Shown here in pieces: positions 9,047 through 18,810 of a stretch of DNA of 51,020 bases (the stretch's first letter is position 1; each line of letters opens with the position of its first letter). A program made the translations under genes and the position numbers. The stretch lies in the NCBI RefSeq assembly GCF_016900895.1, contig NZ_JAFEUN010000017.1:1-51020 (forward strand), given 5' to 3'. The notes below the pieces were generated by a model. It was not told the DNA's origin. It saw only the letters and a program-made list of their open reading frames with translations, and made no database searches. The stretch is from Parashewanella hymeniacidonis (GTDB lineage Bacteria; Pseudomonadota; Gammaproteobacteria; Enterobacterales; Shewanellaceae).

Positions 9047-9865
9047 TTACTTTAACCTTTTTTGGGTAAATTTTTCATTTGTTTCTAAATGCCACATTGT
9101 CATGAGTCCTCCCCACACACAGCCAGTATCTAACGCTATCAAATGTGGTTGTGAAACGTCTCCCATTAGTGCGGCCCAATGCCCAAAAACTAAAGTATTT
9201 TCATCACGTAGCTGGCTAGTGACTTCGAACCATGGCTTCAACCCTTCAAGGTGGCCTTGAGTCGCTGGCAACTTGCAGTTAAAATTCAAACTGCCATCTT
9301 GATGTAAGAAACGCATTCTCGTTAATGCATCGATGGTAAACTTTAACTTATCAAAATCACTCAACTCGTAATGCCATTTAGATTGCTTATTGTGATACAT
9401 TTTTGAAATAAGAGATTCAATATAACGTTCACTTTTCAATGCATCTGACACTTCATTCGCTTGAAACAATAACGTCTCTAAATCCCATTGTGGTGGAACA
9501 CCCGCATGCGACATAATGACGTTATGTTCAGGTAAATATCGAACCAGTGGTTGTTGACGTATCCAGTCAACCAATTTGGGTAGGTGAGGAGAATCGAGTA
9601 ATGGATCGAGTAAATCTTTAGGATTACGCTTTTTGACGCCGGCAGCTAATGCTAATAAATGCAAATCATGGTTACCTAAAACCACTTTTACACTATTTTC
9701 TAAACCATACAGATACTCCAACGTCGCTAGAGAGTCAGGACCACGAGCAACTAAGTCACCGACGGCCCAAAGCTCATCTTTTGATGGATTAAAATCGACG
9801 GCATCAAGCAGCAGTCTAAGTTCTTGATAACATCCTTGTATATCACCAACAAAGTATTTAGACAT
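9047..9865 (-). CDS. apaH: Symmetrical bis(5'-nucleosyl)-tetraphosphatase
   Basis: Hydrolyses Ap4A to two ADP and also removes Np4 caps from RNA. The 272-residue protein shows the metallophosphatase motifs in order: GDIQGC near residue 7, GDLVARGPDS and GNHDLHL, then GHWAALMG and a terminal ALDTGCVWGG. Length matches the family. It is the last gene of the lptD-surA-pdxA-rsmA-apaG-apaH block, 9 bases after apaG, so it is most likely co-transcribed. Confidence 0.97.
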   Translation of the reverse strand: MSKYFVGDIQGCYQELRLLLDAVDFNPSKDELWAVGDLVARGPDSLATLEYLYGLENSVKVVLGNHDLHLLALAAGVKKRNPKDLLDPLLDSPHLPKLVDWIRQQPLVRYLPEHNVIMSHAGVPPQWDLETLLFQANEVSDALKSERYIESLISKMYHNKQSKWHYELSDFDKLKFTIDALTRMRFLHQDGSLNFNCKLPATQGHLEGLKPWFEVTSQLRDENTLVFGHWAALMGDVSQPHLIALDTGCVWGGLMTMWHLETNEKFTQKRLK

Positions 9866-9874
9866 ATTTCCCTA

Positions 9875-10255
9875 TCAATGAAGCAACCCTGGCACAGCTA
9901 GACGAAAACGTGGAATCATGGCTTTCACCATTTCACCGTTTTGCGCTTTCATATGATAAAAACCTTCCATAAAACCCAGTGGCGTATCTAACATTGTGCC
10001 ACTGGTATATTGATACGCACTATCAGGTTCAATGGTTGGCGTTTCACCGACAACGCCTGCTCCATTCACTTCATTTTGCTGACCATTTCCATCTGTGATG
10101 ATCCAATGGCGAGTTTCTAATTTAGCAGGTAAATCACCTAAATTAACAATCGTAATGGTATAGCTGAATAAAAACTTATCTTCTTCTGGAGAGGATTGCT
10201 CCTCAAGGTAATCTGTTTTTACTTCAACTCGAAATGAATGGTTATCCTGTGCCAT
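9875..10255 (-). CDS. apaG: ApaG domain protein
   Basis: Small beta-sandwich protein of 126 residues, the usual size, with the family signature at the C-terminal half (GFYHMKAQNGE and a final FRLAVPG). ApaG lies beside rsmA and apaH in most Gammaproteobacteria; its biochemical role is poorly defined, with a phosphate-binding fold reported for the family. It starts 8 bases after the rsmA stop. Confidence 0.95.
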   Translation of the reverse strand: MAQDNHSFRVEVKTDYLEEQSSPEEDKFLFSYTITIVNLGDLPAKLETRHWIITDGNGQQNEVNGAGVVGETPTIEPDSAYQYTSGTMLDTPLGFMEGFYHMKAQNGEMVKAMIPRFRLAVPGLLH

Positions 10256-10263
10256 TTTTATTC

Positions 10264-11064
10264 CTATTTTCGACAGATGTGATTCGCCATTTTTACAAAC
10301 TGCTCAACACTGATCTGTTCAGGACGCAAAGTAGCATCAATATCAAGTTGTGCAAATTCATCATCACTCAGAACAGATTTTAAGTTATTTCGTAGCGTCT
10401 TACGTCGCATTCCAAATGCTTGAGTGACCAGTTTACTTAAAACATTTATGTCATCGCAAGGATAAGGTTTAACTTCATATGGCAACAAACGAACTACGGC
10501 TGAATCAACTTTAGGTGGTGGAGCAAAACACTCTGGTGGCACTTCAAGAACAGGAACTACCTGACAATAATACTGCGCCATTACGGTTAAGCGACCGTAG
10601 GCTTTAGTGCCAGGACTTGCTGATAAGCGTAAAACCACCTCTTTTTGAAGCATAAAATGCATGGTTTCAATCATTTCTGCAAATTCAAAAAGATGAAACA
10701 TCAACGGTGTTGAAATGTTATAAGGTAAGTTACCAAATACTTTCAGTTTTTTGCCATCCTCTTTCAGCGTACTGAAATCAAATTGCATTGCATCACCTTG
10801 ATGAATCTCCAGCTTATCTTTTAAAAATGGATGTGTTTTCAGACGCTCAACGAGGTCTTTATCTAACTCAACAACCGTAAGCTTTTCGACATCTTCAGCA
10901 ACTGGCTCAGTAAGAGCCCCTAAACCAGGGCCAATTTCGACCATGGTATGATCGTTATCTGGAGAAATGGCGCCAACAATGCTGTCGATGATATTCATGT
11001 CAGTCAAAAAGTTTTGACCAAAACGTTTTCTGGCCGTGTGGCCTAAATGTACTTTACTGCTCAT
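10264..11064 (-). CDS. rsmA: 16S rRNA (adenine1518/1519-N6)-dimethyltransferase
   Basis: Dimethylates two adjacent adenosines in the 3' terminal hairpin of 16S rRNA, a late step in small-subunit maturation (KsgA). The 266-residue protein has the family pattern FGQNFLTD near the N-terminus, the SAM-binding [19 protein letters not shown] and the catalytic NLPYNIS. It begins 5 bases after pdxA in the same operon. Confidence 0.97.
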   Translation of the reverse strand: MSSKVHLGHTARKRFGQNFLTDMNIIDSIVGAISPDNDHTMVEIGPGLGALTEPVAEDVEKLTVVELDKDLVERLKTHPFLKDKLEIHQGDAMQFDFSTLKEDGKKLKVFGNLPYNISTPLMFHLFEFAEMIETMHFMLQKEVVLRLSASPGTKAYGRLTVMAQYYCQVVPVLEVPPECFAPPPKVDSAVVRLLPYEVKPYPCDDINVLSKLVTQAFGMRRKTLRNNLKSVLSDDEFAQLDIDATLRPEQISVEQFVKMANHICRK

Positions 11065-11069
11065 TACTA

Positions 11070-12056
11070 TTAATTCTTTTCGGCCAGTTCAATGGCTTTA
11101 TTTAAAGCGCAGACAAAACTTCCAACGTCTGCTTCACCAGTACCAGCTAAATCCAATGCGGTACCATGATCTACTGAGGTGCGGATATAAGGCAAACCAA
11201 GTGTAATATTCACTGACTTACCAAACCCTAATGATTTTAAAACCGGTAACCCTTGATCGTGATACATTGCGAGAACGGCATCTGCATCTTCAAGGTATTT
11301 AGGTTGGAATAGTGTATCTGCGGGCAGTGGCCCTACAATATCCATCGCTAAATCTGCACGTAACTCTTCAAGCGCAGGAATAATAATATCAATTTCTTCT
11401 CGGCCTAAGTGCCCATCTTCACCTGCGTGAGGGTTGAGACCACAAACATAAAGCTTAGGTCGTTCAAGCGCAAACTTTGTCGTCAAATCCTTATGAAGAA
11501 TATTAATGATATTTTTAATGCGTTCAGCCGTTATCGCCTTTGAAACATAAGCTAATGGGATATGCGTTGTAACTAATGCAACTTGTAATTCAGGAGCTGA
11601 GAGCATCATCACTACATCTTGGCACCCTGCTTGGTTAGCAAAAAATTCCGTATGACCACTAAATGAAATGCCTGACTGATTGATGATACCTTTATGGACA
11701 GGGCCTGTAACTACAGCATCAAACTCACCACTCATATTGTGTTCACCTGCAAACTTTAAGGTATCAACAACATAAGCACTGTTTTTATCGTTCAGTACCC
11801 CACATTCAACGTCTTCAACAACATCAAAAGGCACAATATTCAACGTACCAGCTTCTTGTGCAATAGGGACATGCGAAGGTTGATAAGGCTTAAGCGTCAA
11901 GGGAAGCCCCATTTGCTTTGCTCGTTCTTTGAGTAATTTCGGGTCAGCACAAACGACAAGCTCAGCAGGCCATGGCTGCTGAGCTAATTTAACTACGAGA
12001 TCCGGGCCGATACCTGCTGGTTCGCCCGGAGTAATGGCGATTCGTTTAATCGTCAA
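11070..12056 (-). CDS. pdxA: 4-hydroxythreonine-4-phosphate dehydrogenase
   Basis: Oxidises 4-phosphohydroxy-L-threonine in pyridoxal phosphate synthesis. The 328-residue protein opens with [13 protein letters not shown], a hallmark of PdxA, and carries the metal ligands in [16 protein letters not shown] and the active-site stretch [19 protein letters not shown]. It starts 12 bases after surA and sits at its usual place in the operon. Confidence 0.97.
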   Translation of the reverse strand: MTIKRIAITPGEPAGIGPDLVVKLAQQPWPAELVVCADPKLLKERAKQMGLPLTLKPYQPSHVPIAQEAGTLNIVPFDVVEDVECGVLNDKNSAYVVDTLKFAGEHNMSGEFDAVVTGPVHKGIINQSGISFSGHTEFFANQAGCQDVVMMLSAPELQVALVTTHIPLAYVSKAITAERIKNIINILHKDLTTKFALERPKLYVCGLNPHAGEDGHLGREEIDIIIPALEELRADLAMDIVGPLPADTLFQPKYLEDADAVLAMYHDQGLPVLKSLGFGKSVNITLGLPYIRTSVDHGTALDLAGTGEADVGSFVCALNKAIELAEKN

Positions 12057-12068
12057 AAATTAAAACCT

Positions 12069-13367
12069 CTACTTTTGGTCAAACACTTCGATATAAGCAT
12101 TTGCTCTCATTTCTTCTAACCAGTTTTGCAGTTCTTCATTAAATTTACGTCTGAAGATCAATTGGTGAGCACGATTTGTATTAACTCTGTCAGTCGCATC
12201 GACTTTACGACGCTCTTCTAACTGTGCAATGTGCCAGCCATGGCTGGTACGGAATGGCTCACTGATTTGCCCAACTTTGAGGCTATCTAGCGTTCGAGCA
12301 AATTCTGGAACATAGACGTCAGATTGCGACCAACCAAGTTCACCACCTTTAGCAGCAGAGCCAGGGTCTTCGGAGTATTTACGGGCTAAATCTTCAAACT
12401 TTGCTTTACCTGATTTGATTTGTTCCAACAGCTGTTCTAATACCGTTTTTGCACGCTCTTCTGAAAGAATCGGTGAAGGCTTAAGTAGAATGTGTCTTGC
12501 CCGAACTTCTTCAATCTCATTTGATTGTTGGCCACGAACGTCCATTACTTTAATGATGTGTAAGCCAGAGCCACTTTTTATTGGCCCTAAAATATCACCT
12601 TTACTCGCACCATTCATTACTTCGGCAAATAACGTCGGCATCTCATTTACGTTCATATAGTCCCAAACTCCGCCTTCTAGTGCTTTAGGACCAGATGAAG
12701 AAGCTATCGCTGTACGCTTAAAGTCAGCACCATCTTTCAAGCGTTTTAAAACAGCTTGAGCACGTTTCGATGCAGCTTCTAACTGTTCACTTGTTGGATT
12801 ACTTGGTATTTCAATAAGAATATGGCCAATTTGATACTCAACATTCTTCTGGCCTTGCTGTTGAATCATGTTCACTAAATTAGTGACTTCTTGCGGTGAA
12901 ACTTGAATTCGGCGCTGTACTTGAATACGCTGAATTTCACCAATAGTAATTTCTTGTCGAAGCTGTTCACGGTATTGAGCGAAGCTCGTTCCTGTAGCTT
13001 CAATTTTGTTGCGCATTTGCTCAACCGTTAAACCTTGCTCTTTAGCAATATTACCTACGGTTTGATCAAGTTGAAGATCACCAATGTGTAGGCCAATTCG
13101 ATCAGCCATTTGCATTTGCAGGTGATTTAAAATCAAACGCTCAGTAACTTGGGTACGCAGAGCATTATCAGAAGGTAATGATTGGTTATTCGATTTCGCA
13201 TTCTCTTTAACCGTCTTCACCATGTCTTGAATTTCACTTTCAAGAATGATTCCATCATCAACTTGAACGGCGACACGATCCAATGGTTGTGGTGCTGCAA
13301 TAACACTTTGGCTCAGTAGTAACGCACAAAGCGTAAAAATAATGGTTTTACAAAATCTCATCCACAA
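12069..13367 (-). CDS. surA: Periplasmic peptidyl-prolyl isomerase and outer-membrane protein chaperone
   Basis: Escorts unfolded outer-membrane proteins, including LptD, across the periplasm. The 432-residue protein has a signal peptide (about 1-24, ending VIAAPQ), the SurA N-terminal helical domain, then two parvulin domains: one around IGHILIEIPSNPT and one around ARHILLKPSP, the latter with GGELGWSQSDVYVPEF. ATG at 13365-13367 is used; a second ATG two codons in is also possible. It follows lptD by 130 bases, so a promoter of its own in the gap cannot be ruled out. Confidence 0.96.
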   Translation of the reverse strand: MWMRFCKTIIFTLCALLLSQSVIAAPQPLDRVAVQVDDGIILESEIQDMVKTVKENAKSNNQSLPSDNALRTQVTERLILNHLQMQMADRIGLHIGDLQLDQTVGNIAKEQGLTVEQMRNKIEATGTSFAQYREQLRQEITIGEIQRIQVQRRIQVSPQEVTNLVNMIQQQGQKNVEYQIGHILIEIPSNPTSEQLEAASKRAQAVLKRLKDGADFKRTAIASSSGPKALEGGVWDYMNVNEMPTLFAEVMNGASKGDILGPIKSGSGLHIIKVMDVRGQQSNEIEEVRARHILLKPSPILSEERAKTVLEQLLEQIKSGKAKFEDLARKYSEDPGSAAKGGELGWSQSDVYVPEFARTLDSLKVGQISEPFRTSHGWHIAQLEERRKVDATDRVNTNRAHQLIFRRKFNEELQNWLEEMRANAYIEVFDQK

Positions 13368-13496
13368 ATTCCTTGGCTGATTATTTTCATTTTGTTTAAT
13401 TTCGTTATCCGATACCCATTTCGATTTAAAATAGGTATGACTAGAATTCCATTTGACTCTGAACTCTTAAAGAGGTTCAGCAGTTCGATTAAATTA

Positions 13497-15827
13497 TTAA
13501 TTTCTTAAATAAAGCGGCTTACGATAGTTAAAGATCCCTTCATTGAGCATATCTGAAACGCCTAACTTACCAGAGCCACCAAGTCCTTTAATGAGGAAGT
13601 TCAAATATACGCCACTTTCAAACTGTTCACGTTCAATAGGATTGCTCGCAATATTATCATCATAATTGGTTTTAATTCGATAATGATAACTTAAACGTAC
13701 TGCCCAGCAACAAGATTCATACTGAAAGCCTGTATAAGATTCGATGCTTCTGTTTTTATTCAGGTCATAATACCAATTGCCGACAAAGTATAAATTGTCT
13801 TTAAGTGGCCACGCTGCTCTCACACCAGCTTGAGAAATATCAACCTGATTATTGTTATTGGCGTTGACAAGATCAGGTACGTATCGATAGCTCAACTGGA
13901 ACAATTTGTTCGCTTCAGGGCGGAAGTCCAAAGATACTTCGTTTTTCTTTGTTTTGCTAAGCTGAGTATCATACTGTACTGCAGAGCTAAAATACCAATC
14001 ATTATAAATATGGGCATCTAACTCTGTGGCCAATACCGAAGATGAAGGCTGGTTTTCAATCGCTCTATCAAGTAAGTTTACTCGGCTGTCTTCTAGATAA
14101 AAAATCTGTCCAAAACTGAACTTTAATTTTTCACGGTTATGAGAATCAAACAATCTTGTTGTCAAACCCAAAGTCACTTGGTTAGCGTCAGAAATACGAT
14201 CTAAACCAGAAAAGCGGCGATCACGGAAGAGCCCATAATAATCTTCTTGTAACAGTGCCGTATCATAAAGTCCAATATCAGACTGATCTTCATAACCAAC
14301 ATACAAGTATTGAACTTGCGGCTCTAATGTCTGACGATACTGTTCTGAGAACAATGATAACCTTCTATCAAAATTCACCTTAGCATTTAAACGTACAGAT
14401 GGAATGGTTCGGCTAACTGTATCTTTAAGCTGAGAGTCAATCGCACCTTCTTCCTGCCAGTAGTTTGTTTGGTATAACTTAAATTCAGCTGATGCTGAAC
14501 CTGCTGGACCGTAGAAAGGCAAAGTTAATGTTGGCTCTAAATGTAAACGAGTCGCCGTATTATGGTCATCATCTTGATGAGCAAAATTAGTGACCTCTGA
14601 ATACATACTGAAGTCGATGTTATCGTATAGTTCAGGTAAACGATACGTGGCCGTAAGCTGCGGCATCACTTGAAATGGCTTGTCAGCTAAACCAAGCACT
14701 TTGATGTCCTGAACTTTGAGACCAAAGTCCCAATCATGGCTCAAATAATTGAGCTCACCAACTCTTAACAGTTGATTATCATTATCCTGCCTAATATCAG
14801 AATCTAAATCGGTGAAGTAGTTGTTATCAGAAACATCAGTAAAGTTAGCAAGCACTCGCCAGTTTTCGTTTAACTTTCCTTGATGGTTCCAATGATAAAG
14901 GTATCGATTTGGGCTGCCAGAGATTTCATCATCCGTGGGTAAATACTCGAAATTTAACTGACCATTTTGTTGATTGTTAGTTAAATAACGAAACTCAACC
15001 TTATTAAATAGACCACGATTTGACATATAGTCTGGGGTATAGGTTAAATCATAGTTTGGTGAAATATTCCAATAAATAGGAAGCGCAACTTCAACACCAT
15101 TAACCGTGCTGGTGCTGAATTTCGGAAATAACAGCCCCGATTTACGTTTATAAGATACTGGCACCGTCATATAAGGTACGTATAAAACTGGAACGCCACC
15201 AATCTTTAAACGGGCATTATAAATCGCACCCCATTCTTCTGAGCTATCGATTTTAATCTCGTCAGCTTCAAGCTTCCACGACTCATGCCCTTCTGGGCAA
15301 GTTGTAAAACTACTTTCAGATAAAATTAAGTCATTATCCGGCGTAATTTCTAAACCTTTTGCTGCACCATGAACTTGCTGACCTTTCAACCAATATTTCG
15401 TGCCTTTCATCGAAGCACTGTTATTTTTTATCTCAGCATCTAACGAATCAGCAACAATGGTGATTTGCGGATCTTCAAACGTTAAATTGCCTTTCGCAGA
15501 CAATTGCTGTGTTTCATCATTTACAGTAGCTTCGTCAGCATAGATGTGTCGGTCACCCTGGTTAAAAGTAACGCCACCCGAGAAGTGCGCTTTTTTACCG
15601 ACTTGAGCTTCTGAGTGATCAGATTCGATGCGAATATGATTATCTTCTACGACCTGATCACGATCACTAATATACTGCGGTGCTACAGGCGGTATAATTA
15701 CGCACTGGGAACTAATTGCGATTGGCTTGTTATCAATCACACCAGTATCAGGGTCAATCGTCTTTGGTTGTTGAGCCAGCACCAATTGTGGTGCAAAACT
15801 AAGGGCTATAGCGTAGCGAAGCTTCAT
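13497..15827 (-). CDS. lptD: LPS-assembly outer-membrane protein
   Basis: Beta-barrel that inserts lipopolysaccharide into the outer leaflet together with LptE. ATG at 15825-15827 begins a signal peptide (MKLRYAIALSFAPQLVLAQQ); an upstream TTG extension by 11 codons seems less likely. The 776-residue product has the periplasmic OstA/LptA-like domain (about 60-200) and a long barrel. The four cysteines that form the interdomain disulfides of the E. coli protein have counterparts: one near residue 42, one in TTCPEGHE and the adjacent pair in YESCCWAV. First gene of the surA-pdxA-rsmA-apaG-apaH block. Confidence 0.96.
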   Translation of the reverse strand: MKLRYAIALSFAPQLVLAQQPKTIDPDTGVIDNKPIAISSQCVIIPPVAPQYISDRDQVVEDNHIRIESDHSEAQVGKKAHFSGGVTFNQGDRHIYADEATVNDETQQLSAKGNLTFEDPQITIVADSLDAEIKNNSASMKGTKYWLKGQQVHGAAKGLEITPDNDLILSESSFTTCPEGHESWKLEADEIKIDSSEEWGAIYNARLKIGGVPVLYVPYMTVPVSYKRKSGLLFPKFSTSTVNGVEVALPIYWNISPNYDLTYTPDYMSNRGLFNKVEFRYLTNNQQNGQLNFEYLPTDDEISGSPNRYLYHWNHQGKLNENWRVLANFTDVSDNNYFTDLDSDIRQDNDNQLLRVGELNYLSHDWDFGLKVQDIKVLGLADKPFQVMPQLTATYRLPELYDNIDFSMYSEVTNFAHQDDDHNTATRLHLEPTLTLPFYGPAGSASAEFKLYQTNYWQEEGAIDSQLKDTVSRTIPSVRLNAKVNFDRRLSLFSEQYRQTLEPQVQYLYVGYEDQSDIGLYDTALLQEDYYGLFRDRRFSGLDRISDANQVTLGLTTRLFDSHNREKLKFSFGQIFYLEDSRVNLLDRAIENQPSSSVLATELDAHIYNDWYFSSAVQYDTQLSKTKKNEVSLDFRPEANKLFQLSYRYVPDLVNANNNNQVDISQAGVRAAWPLKDNLYFVGNWYYDLNKNRSIESYTGFQYESCCWAVRLSYHYRIKTNYDDNIASNPIEREQFESGVYLNFLIKGLGGSGKLGVSDMLNEGIFNYRKPLYLRN

Positions 15828-15896
15828 TCGGTTAATAATTTTATCACTCTGAGCCAGCAAATTGATTTATTAGCTGTTTCTAAAAAATTAGTCGCT

Positions 15897-15926
15897 ATAA
15901 TATACCTGTAATCAGCTGAGATGCAA
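15897..15926 (-). promoter_or_regulatory. Possible lptD promoter
   Basis: On the minus strand a TTGCAT (15921-15926) is followed after 16 bases by TATATT (15899-15904), or after 18 by TATTAT. It lies about 70-100 bases before the lptD start. No sigma-E type box was seen. Weak support. Confidence 0.35.
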
Positions 15927-16044
15927 TTTTCAGAGAACATTTATAATCAGTTTTTGTTGTAAACAAAGCCACAGATTTTGGTATTAAATTTGACATTTCA
16001 ACCTCAACTATCTTTGATTTTGTTCGCTAGACTGTTTCCATTAT

Positions 16045-16311
16045 TATACCCATGATACTTGAAGATGCATGTTTCAGGACTTTTTCAGCGCCAATTCTTT
16101 GAGGCGCATTAGCGAAGGAATATCGGGATTCTTTCGAGCTAATGTAACAAAGAAGAATTGGCGCTGAGAAGTCCACGCAGTGCGAGTTGCACAGCTTGTT
16201 ACTCTTCGTTGCCAGTGCTAACAATAGCTCACTATTGCCGCACACTGTCGCCTTGATTAACAAGTTGTGCATTCTCGCTGAAATCGAGCATCTTCAGGTA
16301 TCATGGGTATA
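16045..16311 (-). mobile_element. Family A small inverted-repeat element, copy 2 (complete, 267 bp)
   Basis: Begins TATACCCATGATAC and ends with its complement GTATCATGGGTATA; the inverted repeat extends inwards as (T/C)TGAAGATGC. It has the same length as copy 3 and is in the opposite orientation. A nearly perfect hairpin of about 98 bp spans 16077-16174. It lies in the divergent lptD/amgK intergenic region, 26 bases before the amgK start, so it may carry part of the amgK leader. An open frame through it is an artefact (the same frame recurs in copy 3). Confidence 0.9.
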
Positions 16312-16337
16312 AAATAACAAAGTGATATGAGGTTTTT

Positions 16338-17351
16338 TTGTCTGATTTTAGATTTGAAACATTAACGGCGTGGCTTAAAACCGAGCTCATTGGCTCTTTT
16401 AAGGTAGAACTGATTTCTGGTGATGCCAGTTTTCGTCGCTATTTTCGAGTATTTCATGGTAGCCACACGTTTATTGCTGTTGATTCTCCTATCGAACTGG
16501 TTGCTATTATTCCTTTCATCGAGCTCACTAAAAGTTATGATGCTCAGCATCTAGCAGTTCCTCAAGTTATTGCTCAGGAAAGCGCTCAAGGGTTTATGTT
16601 ACTCTCTGATTTGGGGGACACTCAACTGGGTTCTGTGCTCTCTGATGCTTCGATAAAAAGTTACTACTCTGAATCACTAACGTTGCTAAATAGCGTCGCT
16701 CGAGTTGAGTCGACTCCAACTCATAAACTTCCCATATTCGACGAAAAGTTCATCAAAACTGAACTGAGCATATTCGATGAGTGGTTTATTGGACATCATC
16801 TGCAACTTAAACTCGACAATGAGGAGATTGAACTGCTGCACCACGTTTACAACGTTCTAAGTTCAGCTTTGCGAGAACAACCTCAATGCACAATGCATCG
16901 TGATTTCCATAGCCGTAATATAATGGTTAAAAATCAGAAGCTTTATTTAATTGATTATCAAGATAGTGTTATAGGTCCATTTACTTACGATGCAGTATCA
17001 CTGCTCCGTGACTGCTATGTTGTATGCCCAAAAATGTATTTTGAGATGTTACAACAGCAACATTTTGAGCAATCTATTGAAGCAGGGCTATTAAGTAAGT
17101 CAGTTTCATTTACGCAATATCAACGTTGGTTTGATTTAACAGGTTTACAACGTCATATCAAAGTTGCTGGTATCTTTAGTCGTTTGTTTTATCGTGATAA
17201 TAAAGCTGGATACCTAAAAGATATTCCACAAACCTTGAACTACATAATAGAAGTGACATCAAAGTACCCAGAATTAGCGGAATTTGATCTTTGGATGAAA
17301 AGTAAAATAATCCCTTTATTTCAGCAAGTATCAAAAGGAAATTGCCAATGA
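16338..17351 (+). CDS. amgK: N-acetylmuramate/N-acetylglucosamine 1-kinase, AmgK type
   Basis: Phosphorylates MurNAc at the anomeric carbon in the cell-wall recycling route that bypasses de novo UDP-MurNAc synthesis. The 337-residue protein is an aminoglycoside-phosphotransferase fold: SFRRYFRV near residue 31, catalytic HRDFHSRNIM (Asp189) and metal-binding LIDYQD (Asp206). Start is TTG at 16338 behind a TGAGG ribosome site. It overlaps murU by 4 bases (ATGA), and this pairing with murU is the strongest support for the AmgK assignment over a generic phosphotransferase. Confidence 0.88.
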   Translation: MSDFRFETLTAWLKTELIGSFKVELISGDASFRRYFRVFHGSHTFIAVDSPIELVAIIPFIELTKSYDAQHLAVPQVIAQESAQGFMLLSDLGDTQLGSVLSDASIKSYYSESLTLLNSVARVESTPTHKLPIFDEKFIKTELSIFDEWFIGHHLQLKLDNEEIELLHHVYNVLSSALREQPQCTMHRDFHSRNIMVKNQKLYLIDYQDSVIGPFTYDAVSLLRDCYVVCPKMYFEMLQQQHFEQSIEAGLLSKSVSFTQYQRWFDLTGLQRHIKVAGIFSRLFYRDNKAGYLKDIPQTLNYIIEVTSKYPELAEFDLWMKSKIIPLFQQVSKGNCQ

Positions 17352-18022
17352 AAGCGATGATTCTCGCTGCTGGCAGGGGAAAGCGTTTAAAACCATTCAC
17401 CGACAGCACTCCCAAGCCATTGATAAAAATCAATAATAAACCACTTATTTGCTACCACTTAGAAAAGCTCGCTAAAGCTGGTGTTAAAGAAGTTATCATC
17501 AACACAGCTTGGCTTGGTGAAAAAATCACTCAAGCTTTAGGCGATGGTGAAAAGTGGGGATTAAAGATTTCATATAGTCATGAAAGTGAAGCGCTCGAGA
17601 CGGGGGGAGGCATAAAAAAAGCGCTCCCATTACTCGGTGATGACCCTTTTTTAGTGATAAACGGTGATATCTTTATCGATGAATTACCAGCATCAATTAA
17701 TGACTTTGTTATGCCTAAAAACGCTCTCGCTTGTTTATGGTTAGTTGAAAACCCTAAACATAATCATGCTGGAGATTATGCTCTAAAAGTGAATCAAATC
17801 ACTGATAGCAAAAACCAGAAACTCACCTTTTCAGGCATCGGAATTTATCGAAAAGAACTATTTAAAGACTGCCCTAACGGTGCATTTGCAACACCGTTAC
17901 TATTTAATCAAGCCATTCAGAAAAAGCAATTATTCGGTGAAAAACTCAATGGCTATTGGAACGATGTGGGAACACCACAACGACTAGAAGAAGTAAACCA
18001 AAGATTCGAACAAGGTCGATAA
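17348..18022 (+). CDS. murU: N-acetylmuramate-1-phosphate uridylyltransferase
   Basis: Makes UDP-MurNAc from MurNAc-1-phosphate and UTP, the step after AmgK. The 224-residue protein starts MKAMILAAGRGKRLKPFTD with the nucleotidyltransferase signature and KPLIKI lysines, and has GDIFID as the metal-binding Asp motif and GYWNDVGTPQRL at the C-terminus. ATG at 17348 overlaps the amgK stop; a TTG two codons earlier is possible but less likely. Confidence 0.9.
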   Translation: MKAMILAAGRGKRLKPFTDSTPKPLIKINNKPLICYHLEKLAKAGVKEVIINTAWLGEKITQALGDGEKWGLKISYSHESEALETGGGIKKALPLLGDDPFLVINGDIFIDELPASINDFVMPKNALACLWLVENPKHNHAGDYALKVNQITDSKNQKLTFSGIGIYRKELFKDCPNGAFATPLLFNQAIQKKQLFGEKLNGYWNDVGTPQRLEEVNQRFEQGR

Positions 18023-18024
18023 AT

Positions 18025-18810
18025 ATGAAAATCTGGGGTAAAGTTTTTGGCGCTATTATCGGCTTTATGTTTGGCCGTATTTTTGGTGCTTTACTCGGTG
18101 CTTGGCTAGGTCACCTTTATGACAAGCGTGGTAGCACCATACAAATTATTCGCAATGCCAGTAAAAAACAAAGCCAATTCTTTAATAGCACATTTGCAGT
18201 TATGGGGCATGTGGCCAAAGCATCAGGTAGAGTAACCGAGACTGACATAAAAATCGCCAGTATGATGATGGATCAAATGCGCCTGCAAGGGAGTGTGAGA
18301 ACCGACGCCCAAAATGCATTCCGTCAAGGTAAACAAGCTGATTTCGATTTGACCACATGCCTAAGAGAATTCAAAGCCATCGCAGGAAGACGTCAGGAAA
18401 TCTTACAAATGTTCCTGGAAATCCAAATCCAAACGGCTCTGGCAGATGCAGAGCTTCACCCGAAAGAAAAACAAATTCTCACCATTATTGCGCAACAACT
18501 TGGCTTCTCAGCCTCGCAATTAGAAGTATTACTTAAACGCTGGCAAGCAGAGTTTCGTTTTCAACAATCTTCAGCTCGAGGCGGACCTCAAAGAACCAAC
18601 ATCAACGATGCTTACCAAGTGCTGGGACTCGAACAGTCAGCGAGTGATCAAGATATTAAACGTGCATATCGCAAGTTAATGAATGAGCATCACCCTGATA
18701 AATTAGTGGCAAAGGGCTTACCAGAAGAAATGATGGAACTGGCAAAGAAAAAAGCGCAAGATATTCAAGCTGCTTATGACAGTTTAAAGATACAAAGGGG
18801 CTTTAAATGA
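18025..18810 (+). CDS. djlA: Membrane-anchored J-domain co-chaperone
   Basis: Inner-membrane DnaK co-chaperone with a cytosolic J domain. From ATG 18025 it has 261 residues: one N-terminal membrane segment with glycine spacing (GAIIGFMFGRIFGALLGAWLG, in two overlapping halves), a TerB-like helical domain in the middle, and a C-terminal J domain (about 195-261) containing the HPD motif (NEHHPDKL). The start lies 2 bases after the murU stop and the end overlaps the next gene by 4 bases, so it is translated as part of one transcript. Confidence 0.94.
   Translation: MKIWGKVFGAIIGFMFGRIFGALLGAWLGHLYDKRGSTIQIIRNASKKQSQFFNSTFAVMGHVAKASGRVTETDIKIASMMMDQMRLQGSVRTDAQNAFRQGKQADFDLTTCLREFKAIAGRRQEILQMFLEIQIQTALADAELHPKEKQILTIIAQQLGFSASQLEVLLKRWQAEFRFQQSSARGGPQRTNINDAYQVLGLEQSASDQDIKRAYRKLMNEHHPDKLVAKGLPEEMMELAKKKAQDIQAAYDSLKIQRGFK

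Noticed and set aside
13368-13496. Small gene between lptD and surA
   Set aside because: No frame with start and ribosome site; only a short non-coding gap.
16027-16272. 81-residue reading frame (MHNLLIKATVC...) on the minus strand
   Set aside because: It lies almost wholly in the family A element and the same frame recurs in copy 3 at 45576-45905; it follows the repeat and has no ribosome site. The conservation is that of the DNA repeat.
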